A stretch of DNA of 64,000 nt. Source: Lachnospiraceae bacterium (GTDB lineage: Bacteria > Bacillota > Clostridia > Lachnospirales > Lachnospiraceae). The translations under genes were made by a program, and so were the position numbers. The stretch spans positions 1 to 64,000 of the forward strand of contig JAFTXD010000140.1 in the NCBI GenBank assembly GCA_017461775.1, in the 5' to 3' direction. The notes under the pieces were generated by a model that saw only the letters and a program-made list of their open reading frames with translations, was not told where the DNA came from and made no database searches. Shown here one piece after another: positions 1 to 8,414 of the stretch (its first letter is position 1; each line of letters begins with the position of its first letter).

Positions 1-265
1 GATACAAAGCGTAGTTCTGGAATACCATCGCGATATCTCTATCCTTAGGCTCAACGTCGTTAACTACTCTGTCACCAATCTTTAATTCACCTGAAGAAAT
101 ATCCTCAAGACCAGCGATCATACGAAGGGTAGTAGACTTACCACAACCTGAAGGTCCTACGAAGATGATGAACTCCTGATCAGCGATCTCAAGATTGAAG
201 TTCTTAACTGCTTCGAATCCGTTAGGATACACTTTGCAGACATTTTTTAATGATAAACTTGCCAT
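1..265 (-). CDS. Sugar ABC transporter ATPase, MsmK/UgpC type (N-terminal part, cut by window edge)
   Basis: The first 88 residues are present; the rest lies beyond the left edge. They show the nucleotide-binding domain of an ABC importer: Walker A (GPSGCGKST, about residues 37-45) and the Q-loop (FQNYALY, about residues 82-88). The opening [16 protein letters not shown] is typical of the MsmK/UgpC/MalK group, which energises binding-protein-dependent uptake of oligosaccharides and is often shared by several sugar transporters. The start at 265 is supported by AAGGAG eight bases upstream. The family is certain; the sugar cannot be told without the C-terminal domain or the permease genes. Confidence 0.93.
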   Translation of the reverse strand, partial: MASLSLKNVCKVYPNGFEAVKNFNLEIADQEFIIFVGPSGCGKSTTLRMIAGLEDISSGELKIGDRVVNDVEPKDRDIAMVFQNYALY

Positions 266-339
266 AATAAATTGCTCCTTCCATAATTACGAGTAATCTC
301 ATTTGTTTGCGAGAAAATCACTTTCTCAACTCTTTTCAT

Positions 340-347
340 AGTATACC
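340..347 (-). promoter_or_regulatory. Possible -10 element for the ABC ATPase gene
   Basis: On the minus strand a TATACT hexamer lies about 75 bases upstream of the ATPase start at 265, inside an AT-rich gap of 174 bases that has no gene. No good -35 box is visible at the right distance, so this is a weak call. The same gap contains a short GAGAAA/TTTCTC inverted repeat near 311-328 that could be an operator. Confidence 0.3.
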
Positions 348-439
348 GAAAAAGTCTTTTTTGCGCCATACCACTATTCCACAAAAATTTCACGCTTTCT
401 TCGTCAAATTATACATACCTTATTTGGGGGGCTTGTGCA

Positions 440-1138
440 CTATTTATCAGAGATTCCCTCCATGGGTGCATCGCTGAAAATCTTCTCCCCATCATCCTCT
501 GCTTCCTTCTTTCCCTGGTGCTCTAAAATCTTCTCCTCCAGTCCCTTAAAGAACTTATTATAAAGCATTGCAGATAAGAATACCGGTACAGAGATTCCGA
601 AGAGCAGTACAAAAGGAATTGCCTGATAGAAGAATATACCTGCCACAACGGGAAGCACATATATAATAATCATCAGAATCGTCTTAGGGAACTGCAAAAC
701 GGACATTGCAAATGCATTCTTCACGGTCTGTAATGTAGTATTGGAAAACTTTGCAAGTGCCGGGAACACAAAGGTAGTGGTAAAAATAACCAATACAAAA
801 ACTGCCATCAGAACCACCTTAAACCAATACCCCAAATTCAGTTCATATTCTGCTATCAACCAGAAATCTGCTATCAAAAACAGAATCGCCACCAGCGCAA
901 CCATCCAGATGATGGTAGCTTGCTTAAAGTTTTCCTTAAATGCCTTAAAGAAGCTTCTGACAATATAGCCCTCTTCGTTACGCACAATCTTTAGGCACAC
1001 ATAGTGTAGTGCCGTAAAAGTTGCTCCTGCGGTAAAAATCGGCAAACAGCAGATGATTGCCAATATGTTCAGAATCATCATATCTGCAATTTTGTTCAAA
1101 ATCGACATCAAAGGTCCGTCTAAATCAAATAATCTCAT
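440..1138 (-). CDS. DUF624 (YesL-like) membrane protein
   Basis: A 232-residue integral membrane protein with about five hydrophobic segments (roughly residues 20-45, 75-95, 105-130, 150-172 and 175-195) and a charged C-terminal tail. The opening MRLFDLDGPLMSILNKIADM and the motif around LPIFTAGATFTALHY are characteristic of the DUF624/YesL family. Members usually sit beside sugar ABC transporters or glycosidases in Firmicutes. Their biochemical role is not established. The nearby MsmK-type ATPase fits that association. The start is the only good ATG. Confidence 0.88.
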   Translation of the reverse strand: MRLFDLDGPLMSILNKIADMMILNILAIICCLPIFTAGATFTALHYVCLKIVRNEEGYIVRSFFKAFKENFKQATIIWMVALVAILFLIADFWLIAEYELNLGYWFKVVLMAVFVLVIFTTTFVFPALAKFSNTTLQTVKNAFAMSVLQFPKTILMIIIYVLPVVAGIFFYQAIPFVLLFGISVPVFLSAMLYNKFFKGLEEKILEHQGKKEAEDDGEKIFSDAPMEGISDK

Positions 1139-1174
1139 TTCTTATAAATCCTTTCACCTGTGTGTATTCCCCCA

Positions 1175-1651
1175 TTAAAGAAACCGTTCCATTGATGTAA
1201 CCCGGATACCGGAAAACTGTTGCTCCGGTCCGGTGGCATGAAAGCCAATCTGTTCATAGAAGCCCAGGGCATAGGGTGCTGCCTGCACCGTCATGGACTT
1301 TTCTCCCAGCTCCGTTTTTAAATAGCGGCAAAAAGTATCCAAAAGCGCCCTGCCAATGCCCTGCCGATGATGAGTATCCTTGACAAAAAGCAGGGATAAA
1401 TGATTCCTGTTGCGCACAGAAGCCATCCCCACTACCGCCCCATTCTCCAGGGCCACCATCATCTGATACTTTCCCTTTAAAAAGGACTGGTACAGCTTAT
1501 CATCGGTAATAAAATCATAGAAATTGCGGATCCCCTCCGCAGAATAATCCTCACCTTCAAATTTCAGGAAGGTATCCCAGGCCACATTCATGGCAGGCTT
1601 CCATTCCTGTGGTCTGGCCCATCTGATTTCATAGGGAACTATACTCTCCAT
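1175..1651 (-). CDS. GNAT family N-acetyltransferase
   Basis: A 158-residue protein with the GNAT acetyl-CoA binding signature HHRQGIGRALLDTF (about residues 94-107, the R/Q-x-x-G-x-G/A motif A) and a C-terminal ALGFYEQIGFHATG motif B. GNAT enzymes transfer an acetyl group from acetyl-CoA to an amine; the substrate cannot be predicted. It starts 3 bases after the stop of the upstream alpha/beta hydrolase gene, so the two are almost certainly co-transcribed and translationally coupled. Confidence 0.9.
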   Translation of the reverse strand: MESIVPYEIRWARPQEWKPAMNVAWDTFLKFEGEDYSAEGIRNFYDFITDDKLYQSFLKGKYQMMVALENGAVVGMASVRNRNHLSLLFVKDTHHRQGIGRALLDTFCRYLKTELGEKSMTVQAAPYALGFYEQIGFHATGPEQQFSGIRVTSMERFL

Positions 1652-1654
1652 AAC

Positions 1655-2584
1655 CTATACTTCCTTTTTCAGCCACGCTAAAATATCTTCCATAACATCT
1701 TCTTTACAGGTGTCATTTAAGATTTCATGTCTGGCACCTTTATACCCCTTTGCTTCCACATTGGTGATGCCATACTGAGCAAAAAGTCTTGGAAGCTCCG
1801 TCACCACCTGCCCATAGTTACCAACAGGATCTTCTTCTCCTGCCAATACCAGAAGAGGCAGCTTTCCAGGCACCTTTTCCAAATATTCCGGCTTATGTGC
1901 TCTTTCCATCAGCTCCATCAAGCCTTTAAAACCATTCATGGTAAAGGTAAAGCCGCACATGGGGTCTTCCATGTATTTCTGAACCACCTTTTCATCCGTG
2001 CAAAGCCAGTCCGCAGAGGTCTTCGGATTCTGTATACGCGTATTATAATTGCCAAAAGCCACATTATCGCAGAACTTACTCACATGGGTTTCTCCATGCA
2101 CCTTAGCAATCACATTCATGGCTGTCTTGGATGCCTTCAGCATCCCCGGTGCCATCACGCCACTTGCTACAATAACAGCTCCCTGAATACCGGTTCCGTA
2201 ACGGCTGATATAGTTTCTGGTAATAAAGGAACCCATACTGTGTCCCAAAATAAAATAGGGCAGGTTAGGGTAAATGTTTTCCGTCATCTTCTTTAACCGG
2301 TGCACATCCCGCACCAGAACGGTAGCTGCATCCACCTCACAGAAGTATCCCTGCAGTTGTCCTTCTCCCACACTTTTACCATGTCCCAAATGACTCTCTC
2401 CGGTAACTACCACGCCGCGGTCTGTCAGAAACCTGGCAAAGGGCTCATATCTCTCAATATGCTCCGCCATTCCATGGACAATCTGGAGCACACACCAGGG
2501 CTCCACCTTGTCCGGAATATAACGAACTGCATGAATCTTTGTTTTCTCATCTCTGGAAGCATAATAGAACTCTTCTTTTCTCAT
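1655..2584 (-). CDS. Alpha/beta hydrolase, monoacylglycerol lipase-like (serine aminopeptidase S33 type)
   Basis: A 309-residue cytosolic hydrolase. The nucleophile elbow GHSMGS lies at about residues 113-118. An early VHGMAEH segment (about 36-42) supplies the oxyanion region, and an acid (EEDPVG) and a late histidine (GARHEIL, about 285-291) complete the triad. The lid-containing Hydrolase_4 family includes monoacylglycerol lipases and lysophospholipases. No signal peptide is present. It is the first gene of a pair with the GNAT enzyme. A hairpin element (2608-2746) lies between it and metG. Confidence 0.9.
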   Translation of the reverse strand: MRKEEFYYASRDEKTKIHAVRYIPDKVEPWCVLQIVHGMAEHIERYEPFARFLTDRGVVVTGESHLGHGKSVGEGQLQGYFCEVDAATVLVRDVHRLKKMTENIYPNLPYFILGHSMGSFITRNYISRYGTGIQGAVIVASGVMAPGMLKASKTAMNVIAKVHGETHVSKFCDNVAFGNYNTRIQNPKTSADWLCTDEKVVQKYMEDPMCGFTFTMNGFKGLMELMERAHKPEYLEKVPGKLPLLVLAGEEDPVGNYGQVVTELPRLFAQYGITNVEAKGYKGARHEILNDTCKEDVMEDILAWLKKEV

Positions 2585-2607
2585 AGGTAATTCCCCCTTT
2601 TATCTTG

Positions 2608-2746
2608 AAAGAATTCAGAGCATCTGTGAAAATTCTTCGGATTTCCCCAGAACTTTTCATTCTTCCAATAAAATCATGACCAAACTGCCCCGTGAAAACA
2701 AGTTTTCCGGTTCAATTTGTCATGATTTTGCTGCTCTGAATTCTTT
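2608..2746. repeat. Hairpin element with TGCTCTGAATTCTTT terminal inverted repeats (family B, copy 1)
   Basis: The ends AAAGAATTCAGAGCA (2608-2622) and TGCTCTGAATTCTTT (2732-2746) are perfect 15-base inverted repeats. A second nested pair, AAAATCATGAC (2670-2680) and GTCATGATTTT (2719-2729), encloses a small GAAAAC/GTTTTC hairpin. The right end overlaps the metG stop codon and the left end is 23 bases from the downstream hydrolase start. No long T-run follows, so it is not a classical terminator. The end sequence recurs at 35921-36176. Confidence 0.65.
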
Positions 2747-4715
2747 AGCAGATCTCCGCACCTGCCGGCATCTTCTTCTCCGGAGTCATCAGAGCCAGAT
2801 TGCCCTCTGCATCTTCTGCACATAAAAGCATACCCTCGGATACTACACCTGCTAAGGTTGCAGGCTTTAAGTTCACCAGTACCATTACCTTCTTGCCTAC
2901 CATCTCCTCCGGAGTGTAGTGCTGCTTAATACCGGATACAATCTGCTTTACCTGACTGCCGATGCGCACCTTGGAGCAAAGGAGCTTCTTAGACTTGGGC
3001 ACTGCTTCACAGGCAATAATTTCACCTACCTGGAACTGCAGTTTTGCAAAATCACCATATTCAATTTCCTCTTTTGCTTCCATATCGATGACATCCTCAG
3101 ATGCCTCTTCTTCTGCAGGAGCATTCTCCGCAATCATAGCAAGGCGAATTTCTTCTTCTCTGGCAGCCACTTCCTTCATATCCAGACGTGCAAATAAGAT
3201 TTCCGGTGTTTCGGTTACCTTATTGCCGCTTTCATATAATCCAAAGGTTTCCAGCTGGTCAAATTCTCTTACCTGAGTATTCAACTGGGAAACAATCTTC
3301 TCTGCAGTTTCCGGCATAAATGGAGCCAGTAAGGACGCACCCACGGTAATACCTTCCACCAGGTTGTAAAGCACGGTAGAGAGTCTGTCATGCTTTGCCT
3401 CATCCTTGGCAAGTACCCATGGCTCGGTTTCGTCAATATATTTATTTAATCTCTTGAAGATTGCAAAAATTTCGGTTAAGGAATCTGCCACCTTCAGGTC
3501 AGCCATCTTTGCCTTTACCTTAGGAAGAGCACTAGTGACAACCGCCTTTAAGTCACTGTCAATAGCTTCATCCACTACGCCCTTGTCAGCCACCACACCG
3601 CCGAAGTACTTGTTGCTCATGGAGATAGTTCTGTTTACCAGATTTCCTAAAGTATTTGCAAGGTCCGTATTGGTTCTCTCTGCGATAATCTCCCAGGTTG
3701 CATTGCCATCGTTTTCAAAAGGCATCTCGTGAAGCACATAATAACGCACCGCATCCACGCCGAAGAAATCAATCAAATCATCCGCATAGATTACATTGCC
3801 CTTGGACTTACTCATCTTATCATTGTTCATAAGGAGCCATGGATGACCAAATACCTGCTTTGGTAATTCCTCACCCAGCGCCATTAAGAAAATAGGCCAG
3901 TAAATGGTATGGAAGCGGATAATATCCTTTCCAATTAAATGAAGATCCGCGGGCCAAAGCTTCTTGTACTGCTCGGTGCTGTTGCCGTCCGCATCATAGC
4001 CGATACCGGTGATGTAGTTGGTCAATGCATCCAGCCATACATATACTACATGTCTGTCATCAAAATCTACAGGAATACCCCACTTGAAGGAAGTTCTGGA
4101 TACACATAAATCCTGAAGACCCGGCAGAAGGAAATTGTTCATCATCTCATTCTTACGGGAAACCGGCTGAATAAATTCCGGATGCTCGTTAATATGCTTG
4201 ATTAATTTATCCGCATACTTGCTCATTCTGAAGAAATATGCCTCTTCCTGGGCAGCCTTTACTTCACGGCCACAGTCCGGGCACTTTCCGTCCACTAGCT
4301 GGCTCTCGGTCCAGAAGGACTCACATGGAGTACAATAAAGACCTTCGTAAGAGCTCTTGTAAATATCTCCCTGGTCATAGAGACGCTTGAAAATTTTCTG
4401 TACCTGCTTCTCATGATAATCATCCGTGGTACGGATAAATTTGTCATAAGAAATATTCAGCTGGTCACAAAGGCCCTGAATGATTCCTGCCACATTATCA
4501 ACAAACTCCTTGGGAGTTACGCCGGCATCCGCTGCCTTTAACTCAATTTTCTGACCGTGCTCATCGGTACCGGTCTGGAAGAATACATCATATCCTTCCT
4601 TTCTCTTAAATCTTGCAATCGCATCTGCAAGTACGATTTCATAATTATTACCAATGTGTGGCTTACCTGATGTATAAGCAATCGCAGTAGTAATATAATA
4701 AGGTGTTTTGCTCAT
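2745..4715 (-). CDS. metG: Methionyl-tRNA synthetase
   Basis: A full-length 656-residue class I synthetase that charges tRNA-Met with methionine. Visible are the HIGH-type signature (PHIGN, residues 19-23), a zinc-knuckle region with CTPC and CPDC pairs (about 128-150), the KMSKS loop (KMSKSKGN, about 300), and a C-terminal EMAP/Trbp111-like tRNA-binding domain from about residue 550. The length is usual for Firmicutes. The gene is preceded by a T-box leader and then by a long hairpin element that ends 33 bases from the ATG. The ribosome binding site is GGAAG. Control by uncharged tRNA-Met is therefore expected. Confidence 0.98.
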   Translation of the reverse strand: MSKTPYYITTAIAYTSGKPHIGNNYEIVLADAIARFKRKEGYDVFFQTGTDEHGQKIELKAADAGVTPKEFVDNVAGIIQGLCDQLNISYDKFIRTTDDYHEKQVQKIFKRLYDQGDIYKSSYEGLYCTPCESFWTESQLVDGKCPDCGREVKAAQEEAYFFRMSKYADKLIKHINEHPEFIQPVSRKNEMMNNFLLPGLQDLCVSRTSFKWGIPVDFDDRHVVYVWLDALTNYITGIGYDADGNSTEQYKKLWPADLHLIGKDIIRFHTIYWPIFLMALGEELPKQVFGHPWLLMNNDKMSKSKGNVIYADDLIDFFGVDAVRYYVLHEMPFENDGNATWEIIAERTNTDLANTLGNLVNRTISMSNKYFGGVVADKGVVDEAIDSDLKAVVTSALPKVKAKMADLKVADSLTEIFAIFKRLNKYIDETEPWVLAKDEAKHDRLSTVLYNLVEGITVGASLLAPFMPETAEKIVSQLNTQVREFDQLETFGLYESGNKVTETPEILFARLDMKEVAAREEEIRLAMIAENAPAEEEASEDVIDMEAKEEIEYGDFAKLQFQVGEIIACEAVPKSKKLLCSKVRIGSQVKQIVSGIKQHYTPEEMVGKKVMVLVNLKPATLAGVVSEGMLLCAEDAEGNLALMTPEKKMPAGAEIC

Positions 4716-4748
4716 GTTTCTACTTCCTTTCTTGTTTTACTTTCCGCA

Positions 4749-4979
4749 GGGAGCCAGTCACATCTCTCCTTTGACCATGAAGTCAAGATGTAGACACGGT
4801 GAGGAAACGATATGTCTTACGCAGACACATTCTCATTCCGTGAAAAAACGTAGCAGTACTAGGCTCGAAAATACCTCGCCAAGTGCTGACGTTTTTCAAG
4901 GGTCTGCATAAGACATATCATTTCCTCACCATGTCTGCATCTTGACTCCATGGCCAAAGAAGAGATATGACTGCTCCCT
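4749..4979 (-). repeat. Long capped hairpin element, family A copy 1 (metG leader)
   Basis: The arms 4749-4826 and 4902-4979 are complementary over nearly 80 bases. Eight transitions separate them; seven give G-U pairs if the minus strand is transcribed and only one does so for the plus strand. The cap carries a GAAAAACGT/ACGTTTTTC stem, a CAGTACTAGGC/GCCAAGTGCTG stem, and a side loop that on the minus strand is a GAGA tetraloop closed by two pairs (4829-4836). The same cap recurs at 19220-19294 and 23147-23220. The element sits between the T-box terminator and the metG ribosome binding site. Confidence 0.85.
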
Positions 4980-4992
4980 ACTGTTTTACGGC

Positions 4993-5272
4993 AAATAAAA
5001 AACCCGTCTTCTATAAACAATATAGAAGACGAGCATAATCCCGTGGTACCACTTCTCTTCGCCTGCCCCTCACGAAGCAGACCTTATCAGGTTCAACAAA
5101 CCCTTCCGCTATAACAGGCGGAACCTGTCGCAGCCTTGGGACTTGCCTTCGGTGCGCTGCTCAGAAGCCATCTTCCATATATCTTAAACCCGGTTCCTCC
5201 CAGCCGGTATTCGATGCACGAATCCGGGAACCTTCTCTGGAAAGCCAAAATACATGTACTCTCTTCGTCATT
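4993..5272 (-). promoter_or_regulatory. T-box riboswitch and terminator of metG
   Basis: On the minus strand the T-box core AGAAGTGGTACCACGGGA lies at 5039-5056. It is followed by an intrinsic terminator: an 11-base-pair stem CGTCTTCTATA/TATAGAAGACG (5005-5031) and a T-rich tail. Upstream lies a long structured stem I region. An AUG in a plausible specifier position (ATATATGG, near 5180) agrees with the downstream methionyl-tRNA synthetase. Uncharged tRNA-Met should stabilise the antiterminator through its CCA end. The leader begins just after the PAP2 stop codon at 5277. Confidence 0.93.
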
Positions 5273-5276
5273 GCCT

Positions 5277-5804
5277 TTACTTATTACTATTTAATTTAAC
5301 ACAGCCTCTTTTAGAAGTCAATCGGAATATCAAAAGTGCATCTACAATCCCCAAAACCATTCCTGCCAGAATATCCGTAGGATAATGTACAAAAAGATAC
5401 ATTCTGGAAAAAGCAATCAACGCCGCCAGAACAAATGCAGCGATTCCGGGCTTCTTGTAAAACAGAAAAACAGTGGCTGCCGCCGTAAAAGAATTCATGG
5501 TGTGACCGGAGGGAAAAGAGTACTCCCCGGGCTGTGGAATCTTCAGCGCAATCTCCGTAGCAATGGTAAAGGGTCTGGGCCTTGCCACAATATTCTTAAT
5601 AACCAGATTCCCCAGAATAAAGGTCAGTGCCATAGACAGCAGCATACAAATGCCGCACTTTCTGGTTTTTGGAATAACCGCTAACGCCAGTCCCAGACAA
5701 ATCCAGAAAATGCCTCCATTTCCAAGTGTTGTAATGAATATCATTATTTTATCCAGAATGGGGGTATGCCATTCCTGCAAAGCGTATAAAAAATTCAGTT
5801 CCAC
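5277..5804 (-). CDS. PAP2 family phosphatase
   Basis: A 175-residue membrane phosphatase with the three acid-phosphatase motifs: KNIVARPRP (about residues 69-77), PSGHTMN (98-104) and the SRMYLFVHYPTDI motif (about 134-146). Four to five hydrophobic segments surround them. The family dephosphorylates lipid phosphates such as phosphatidic acid, diacylglycerol pyrophosphate or undecaprenyl pyrophosphate; which one is not decidable here. It begins with GTG, sharing one base with the rpe stop (TAGTG), so the two genes are translationally coupled. Confidence 0.9.
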   Translation of the reverse strand: MELNFLYALQEWHTPILDKIMIFITTLGNGGIFWICLGLALAVIPKTRKCGICMLLSMALTFILGNLVIKNIVARPRPFTIATEIALKIPQPGEYSFPSGHTMNSFTAAATVFLFYKKPGIAAFVLAALIAFSRMYLFVHYPTDILAGMVLGIVDALLIFRLTSKRGCVKLNSNK

Positions 5805-6460
5805 TATTTCTCTCCCATGATTTTCAGCATATTTGTCACATTCTCTGTGATATTATTTTTAAATACAGCGCTTCCTGCCACAATCATATTGGCTCCGGCC
5901 TCCAACACCATCTGCAAATTGTCCGTGCCGATGCCACCATCCACCTGTACGTCACAGGTAAGTCCCTGCTCTGTAATAGCCCGGCGCACCTCTTTTACCT
6001 TATCGGTACAATAAGGAATATAGGATTGTCCACCATATCCCGGCTCCACAGTCATAATCAGCACCATATCCACCAGTGGCAGGTAAGGAACCACATCCGC
6101 AACAGGAGTTCCCGGCTTGATACTGATACCTACCTTGGCTCCCTTTGCACGGATGATTCCGATGGTCTCCACCACCTGCTCAGTAGCTTCCAAATGAAAT
6201 GTTACCATATCCGCACCACAATCCACAAACTCTGCTGCGTAGCGCTCCGGTCTGTCAATCATAATATGCACATCAAAGAACATATCCGAGCTCTTACGAA
6301 GAGACGTAATTACCGGCATACCAAAAGAAATCTGTGGCACAAAAATACCATCCATCACATCAATGTGCAGATACTGTGCTCCTGCCTCATGTACCTCATT
6401 TATCTGTTTTCCTAAAATCGCAAAATCCGCTGCCAAAATCGACGGTGATAAAATATTCAT
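5804..6460 (-). CDS. rpe: Ribulose-phosphate 3-epimerase
   Basis: A 218-residue TIM-barrel enzyme that interconverts ribulose 5-phosphate and xylulose 5-phosphate. Seen are LSPSILAADF at the N terminus, HIDVMDGIFVP with metal-binding His and Asp (about residues 33-43), MTVEPGYGGQ (about 139-148) and DGGI (about 174-177). The ATG at 6460 is preferred over a TTG 21 bases upstream. It lies next to the transketolase and arabinose genes, which fits a shared pentose phosphate role. Its likely ribosome binding site (GAGGA) is inside the stem of the preceding terminator hairpin, which is unusual. Confidence 0.96.
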   Translation of the reverse strand: MNILSPSILAADFAILGKQINEVHEAGAQYLHIDVMDGIFVPQISFGMPVITSLRKSSDMFFDVHIMIDRPERYAAEFVDCGADMVTFHLEATEQVVETIGIIRAKGAKVGISIKPGTPVADVVPYLPLVDMVLIMTVEPGYGGQSYIPYCTDKVKEVRRAITEQGLTCDVQVDGGIGTDNLQMVLEAGANMIVAGSAVFKNNITENVTNMLKIMGEK

Positions 6461-6463
6461 AAT

Positions 6464-6501
6464 AAAAAACTGTCCTCTCAAATCGAAATTCTCGAGGACA
6501 G
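6464..6501 (-). terminator. Intrinsic terminator after the transketolase genes
   Basis: On the minus strand CTGTCCTC and GAGGACAG form an 8-base-pair stem followed directly by TTTTTTATT. It lies between the transketolase stop (6542) and rpe (start 6460) and should end the arabinose-transketolase transcript. Because the 3' arm contains the GAGGA that serves rpe, folding of the stem would also hide the rpe ribosome binding site in any read-through RNA. Confidence 0.8.
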
Positions 6502-6541
6502 TTTAACACTTTTCTATTTAAAAAGAAATAGCTAAAAAGAT

Positions 6542-7480
6542 TTAGATGAATTCTTTTACAGATGCATAAACACCCTTAGCATCTAAGCCGTACTTCTCAA
6601 CAAGTGCTGCTGCAGAACCGGACTCACCGAATACATCCTGCATACCAAGCTTCTTCACAGGTACCGGATAGTTTGCACAAAGTGCATCACATACTGCACT
6701 GCCAAGACCACCGATTACAGAGTGCTCTTCTACAGTTACAACCTTGCCGGTCTTCTTTGCACTGTTGATGATAATTTCCTCATCCAGAGGCTTGATGGTA
6801 CAGATATTTACTACCTCCGCATCGATACCGTCTGCTGCAAGCATCTCTGCTGCGCCAAGTGCGGAATCTACACAGATACCGGTAGCCACGATGGTAATAT
6901 CCTTACCTTCTCTTACCACGGTACCCTTACCGATTTCGAACTTGTAATCCGGATGATCGTTGATTACAGGCACTGCTGCACGACCGAAACGGATATATAC
7001 AGGACCTTCGTACTCTACTGCTGCACGAACGGCTGCCTTCGCTTCCACATCATCGGATGGGCACATAACAACCATACCCGGAATGGTTCTCATAAGAGCT
7101 AAGTCCTCGTTACACTGATGAGAAGCGCCGTCCTCACCTACGGTAATACCAGCATGGGTAGCACCAATCTTAACATTTAACTTCGGATAACCTACAGAGT
7201 TACGAACCTGCTCAAAGGCACGTCCTGCTGCGAACATCGCAAAGGAGCTTACGAACGGAATCTTACCGGTTAAGGAAAGTCCTGCTGCAATACCTACCAT
7301 ATTACACTCTGCAATACCACAATCAATATGTCTGTCCGGATATGCTTTCTTGAAGATACCGGTCTTGGTTGCTGCTGCAAGGTCAGCATCTAAAACAACT
7401 AAATTAGGGAACTCAGCGCCAAGCTCTTTTAATGCGTTACCATAGCTTTCGCGAGTTGCGATTTTATTAACGTCTGCCAT
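6542..7480 (-). CDS. tkt: Transketolase, C-terminal subunit
   Basis: A 312-residue protein equal to the pyrimidine-binding and C-terminal domains of transketolase. It contains HAGITVGEDGASHQ (about 108-121), which takes part in thiamine diphosphate and substrate binding, and the C-terminal domain VVNICTIKPLDEE (about 225-237). Many Firmicutes and archaea carry transketolase as two polypeptides that assemble into one enzyme. It starts 2 bases after the stop of the N-terminal subunit gene (stop at 7483, start at 7480), so equal expression by coupling is likely. It moves two-carbon units between pentose phosphates. Confidence 0.96.
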   Translation of the reverse strand: MADVNKIATRESYGNALKELGAEFPNLVVLDADLAAATKTGIFKKAYPDRHIDCGIAECNMVGIAAGLSLTGKIPFVSSFAMFAAGRAFEQVRNSVGYPKLNVKIGATHAGITVGEDGASHQCNEDLALMRTIPGMVVMCPSDDVEAKAAVRAAVEYEGPVYIRFGRAAVPVINDHPDYKFEIGKGTVVREGKDITIVATGICVDSALGAAEMLAADGIDAEVVNICTIKPLDEEIIINSAKKTGKVVTVEEHSVIGGLGSAVCDALCANYPVPVKKLGMQDVFGESGSAAALVEKYGLDAKGVYASVKEFI

Positions 7481-7482
7481 TT

Positions 7483-8319
7483 TTACGCCTCCTTTGCCAA
7501 TTCTTCTGCAATTTTCTCAAGGTCTGCCATAGCTACAGCGTACTCCTCATCGTTAGGAGCCTTACCATGCCAATCGCAGCTGTTTTCCATGAAGGAAACG
7601 CCCTTACCCTTTAAGGAGTGCATTACGATACAGGTAGGCATACCCTTAGTAGCCTTCGCCTCTGCAAATGCAGCTCTGATTGCATCAAAATCATGTGCAT
7701 CAATGTTGATTACATGGAAGTTGAATGCTTCAAACTTCTTATCGATAGGATATGGAGAACATACCTCGCTGATAGGTTCGTCAATCTGAAGGTTGTTGTT
7801 ATCTACGATGACTACAAGGTTGTCCAGCTTACGATGTCCTGCGAACATAGCAGCCTCCCATACCTGTCCTTCTTCGATTTCACCATCACCAAGTAAGGTA
7901 TAAACGCGGAAATCCTTGTTGTCCATCTTTGCACCCAGAGCCATACCTACTGCTGCAGAGATACCCTGTCCCAAAGAACCGGATGACATATCAACACCCG
8001 GAATATGAATACATGGATGTCCCTGTAAGTAAGAACCAAGCTTTCTTAAAGTGGTAAGGTCCTCTACCGGGAAATATCCTCTGTTTGCAAGGGTAGAATA
8101 TAAACCGGGAGCAGTATGTCCCTTGGATAATACGAAGCGGTCTCTGTCCTCCTTATCAGGATTTGCAGGATCAACGTTCATCTCTTCAAAATAAAGAAAT
8201 GTATACATATCAGCTGCTGAAAGGGATCCGCCCGGATGTCCAGCCTTAGCACTGTGAACAGCGGTCACAATACCCTTGCGAACATCATTAGCAATTTTTT
8301 TCAACTCTAAATTGTTCAT
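7483..8319 (-). CDS. tkt: Transketolase, N-terminal subunit
   Basis: A 278-residue protein equal to the PP domain of transketolase. The thiamine diphosphate motif GDGEIEEGQVWEA ending in DNNN lies at about residues 145-177. The conserved AGHPGGSLSAAD (26-37) and SKGHTAPGLYS (about 66-76) are present. It works with the C-terminal subunit encoded next. Its position directly behind araD indicates that it disposes of the xylulose 5-phosphate made from arabinose. The gap to araD is about 95 bases and holds no clear terminator. Confidence 0.96.
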   Translation of the reverse strand: MNNLELKKIANDVRKGIVTAVHSAKAGHPGGSLSAADMYTFLYFEEMNVDPANPDKEDRDRFVLSKGHTAPGLYSTLANRGYFPVEDLTTLRKLGSYLQGHPCIHIPGVDMSSGSLGQGISAAVGMALGAKMDNKDFRVYTLLGDGEIEEGQVWEAAMFAGHRKLDNLVVIVDNNNLQIDEPISEVCSPYPIDKKFEAFNFHVINIDAHDFDAIRAAFAEAKATKGMPTCIVMHSLKGKGVSFMENSCDWHGKAPNDEEYAVAMADLEKIAEELAKEA

Positions 8320-8414
8320 AAGTCTCCTCCAATTTTGGTGTTAATATTTTAACATTTATCCATAGCAATCCTAACACAAAAAATTGCCATCGTCTACTAA
8401 ACTGTTACATTTTA

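Noticed and set aside
2608..2746. Family B element as a metG terminator
   Set aside because: The stem lacks a following T-run on the minus strand, so I list it as a repeat and not as a terminator.
4708..4911. Plus-strand 67-codon frame in the metG leader
   Set aside because: It covers the left arm and cap of the hairpin element and has no binding site.
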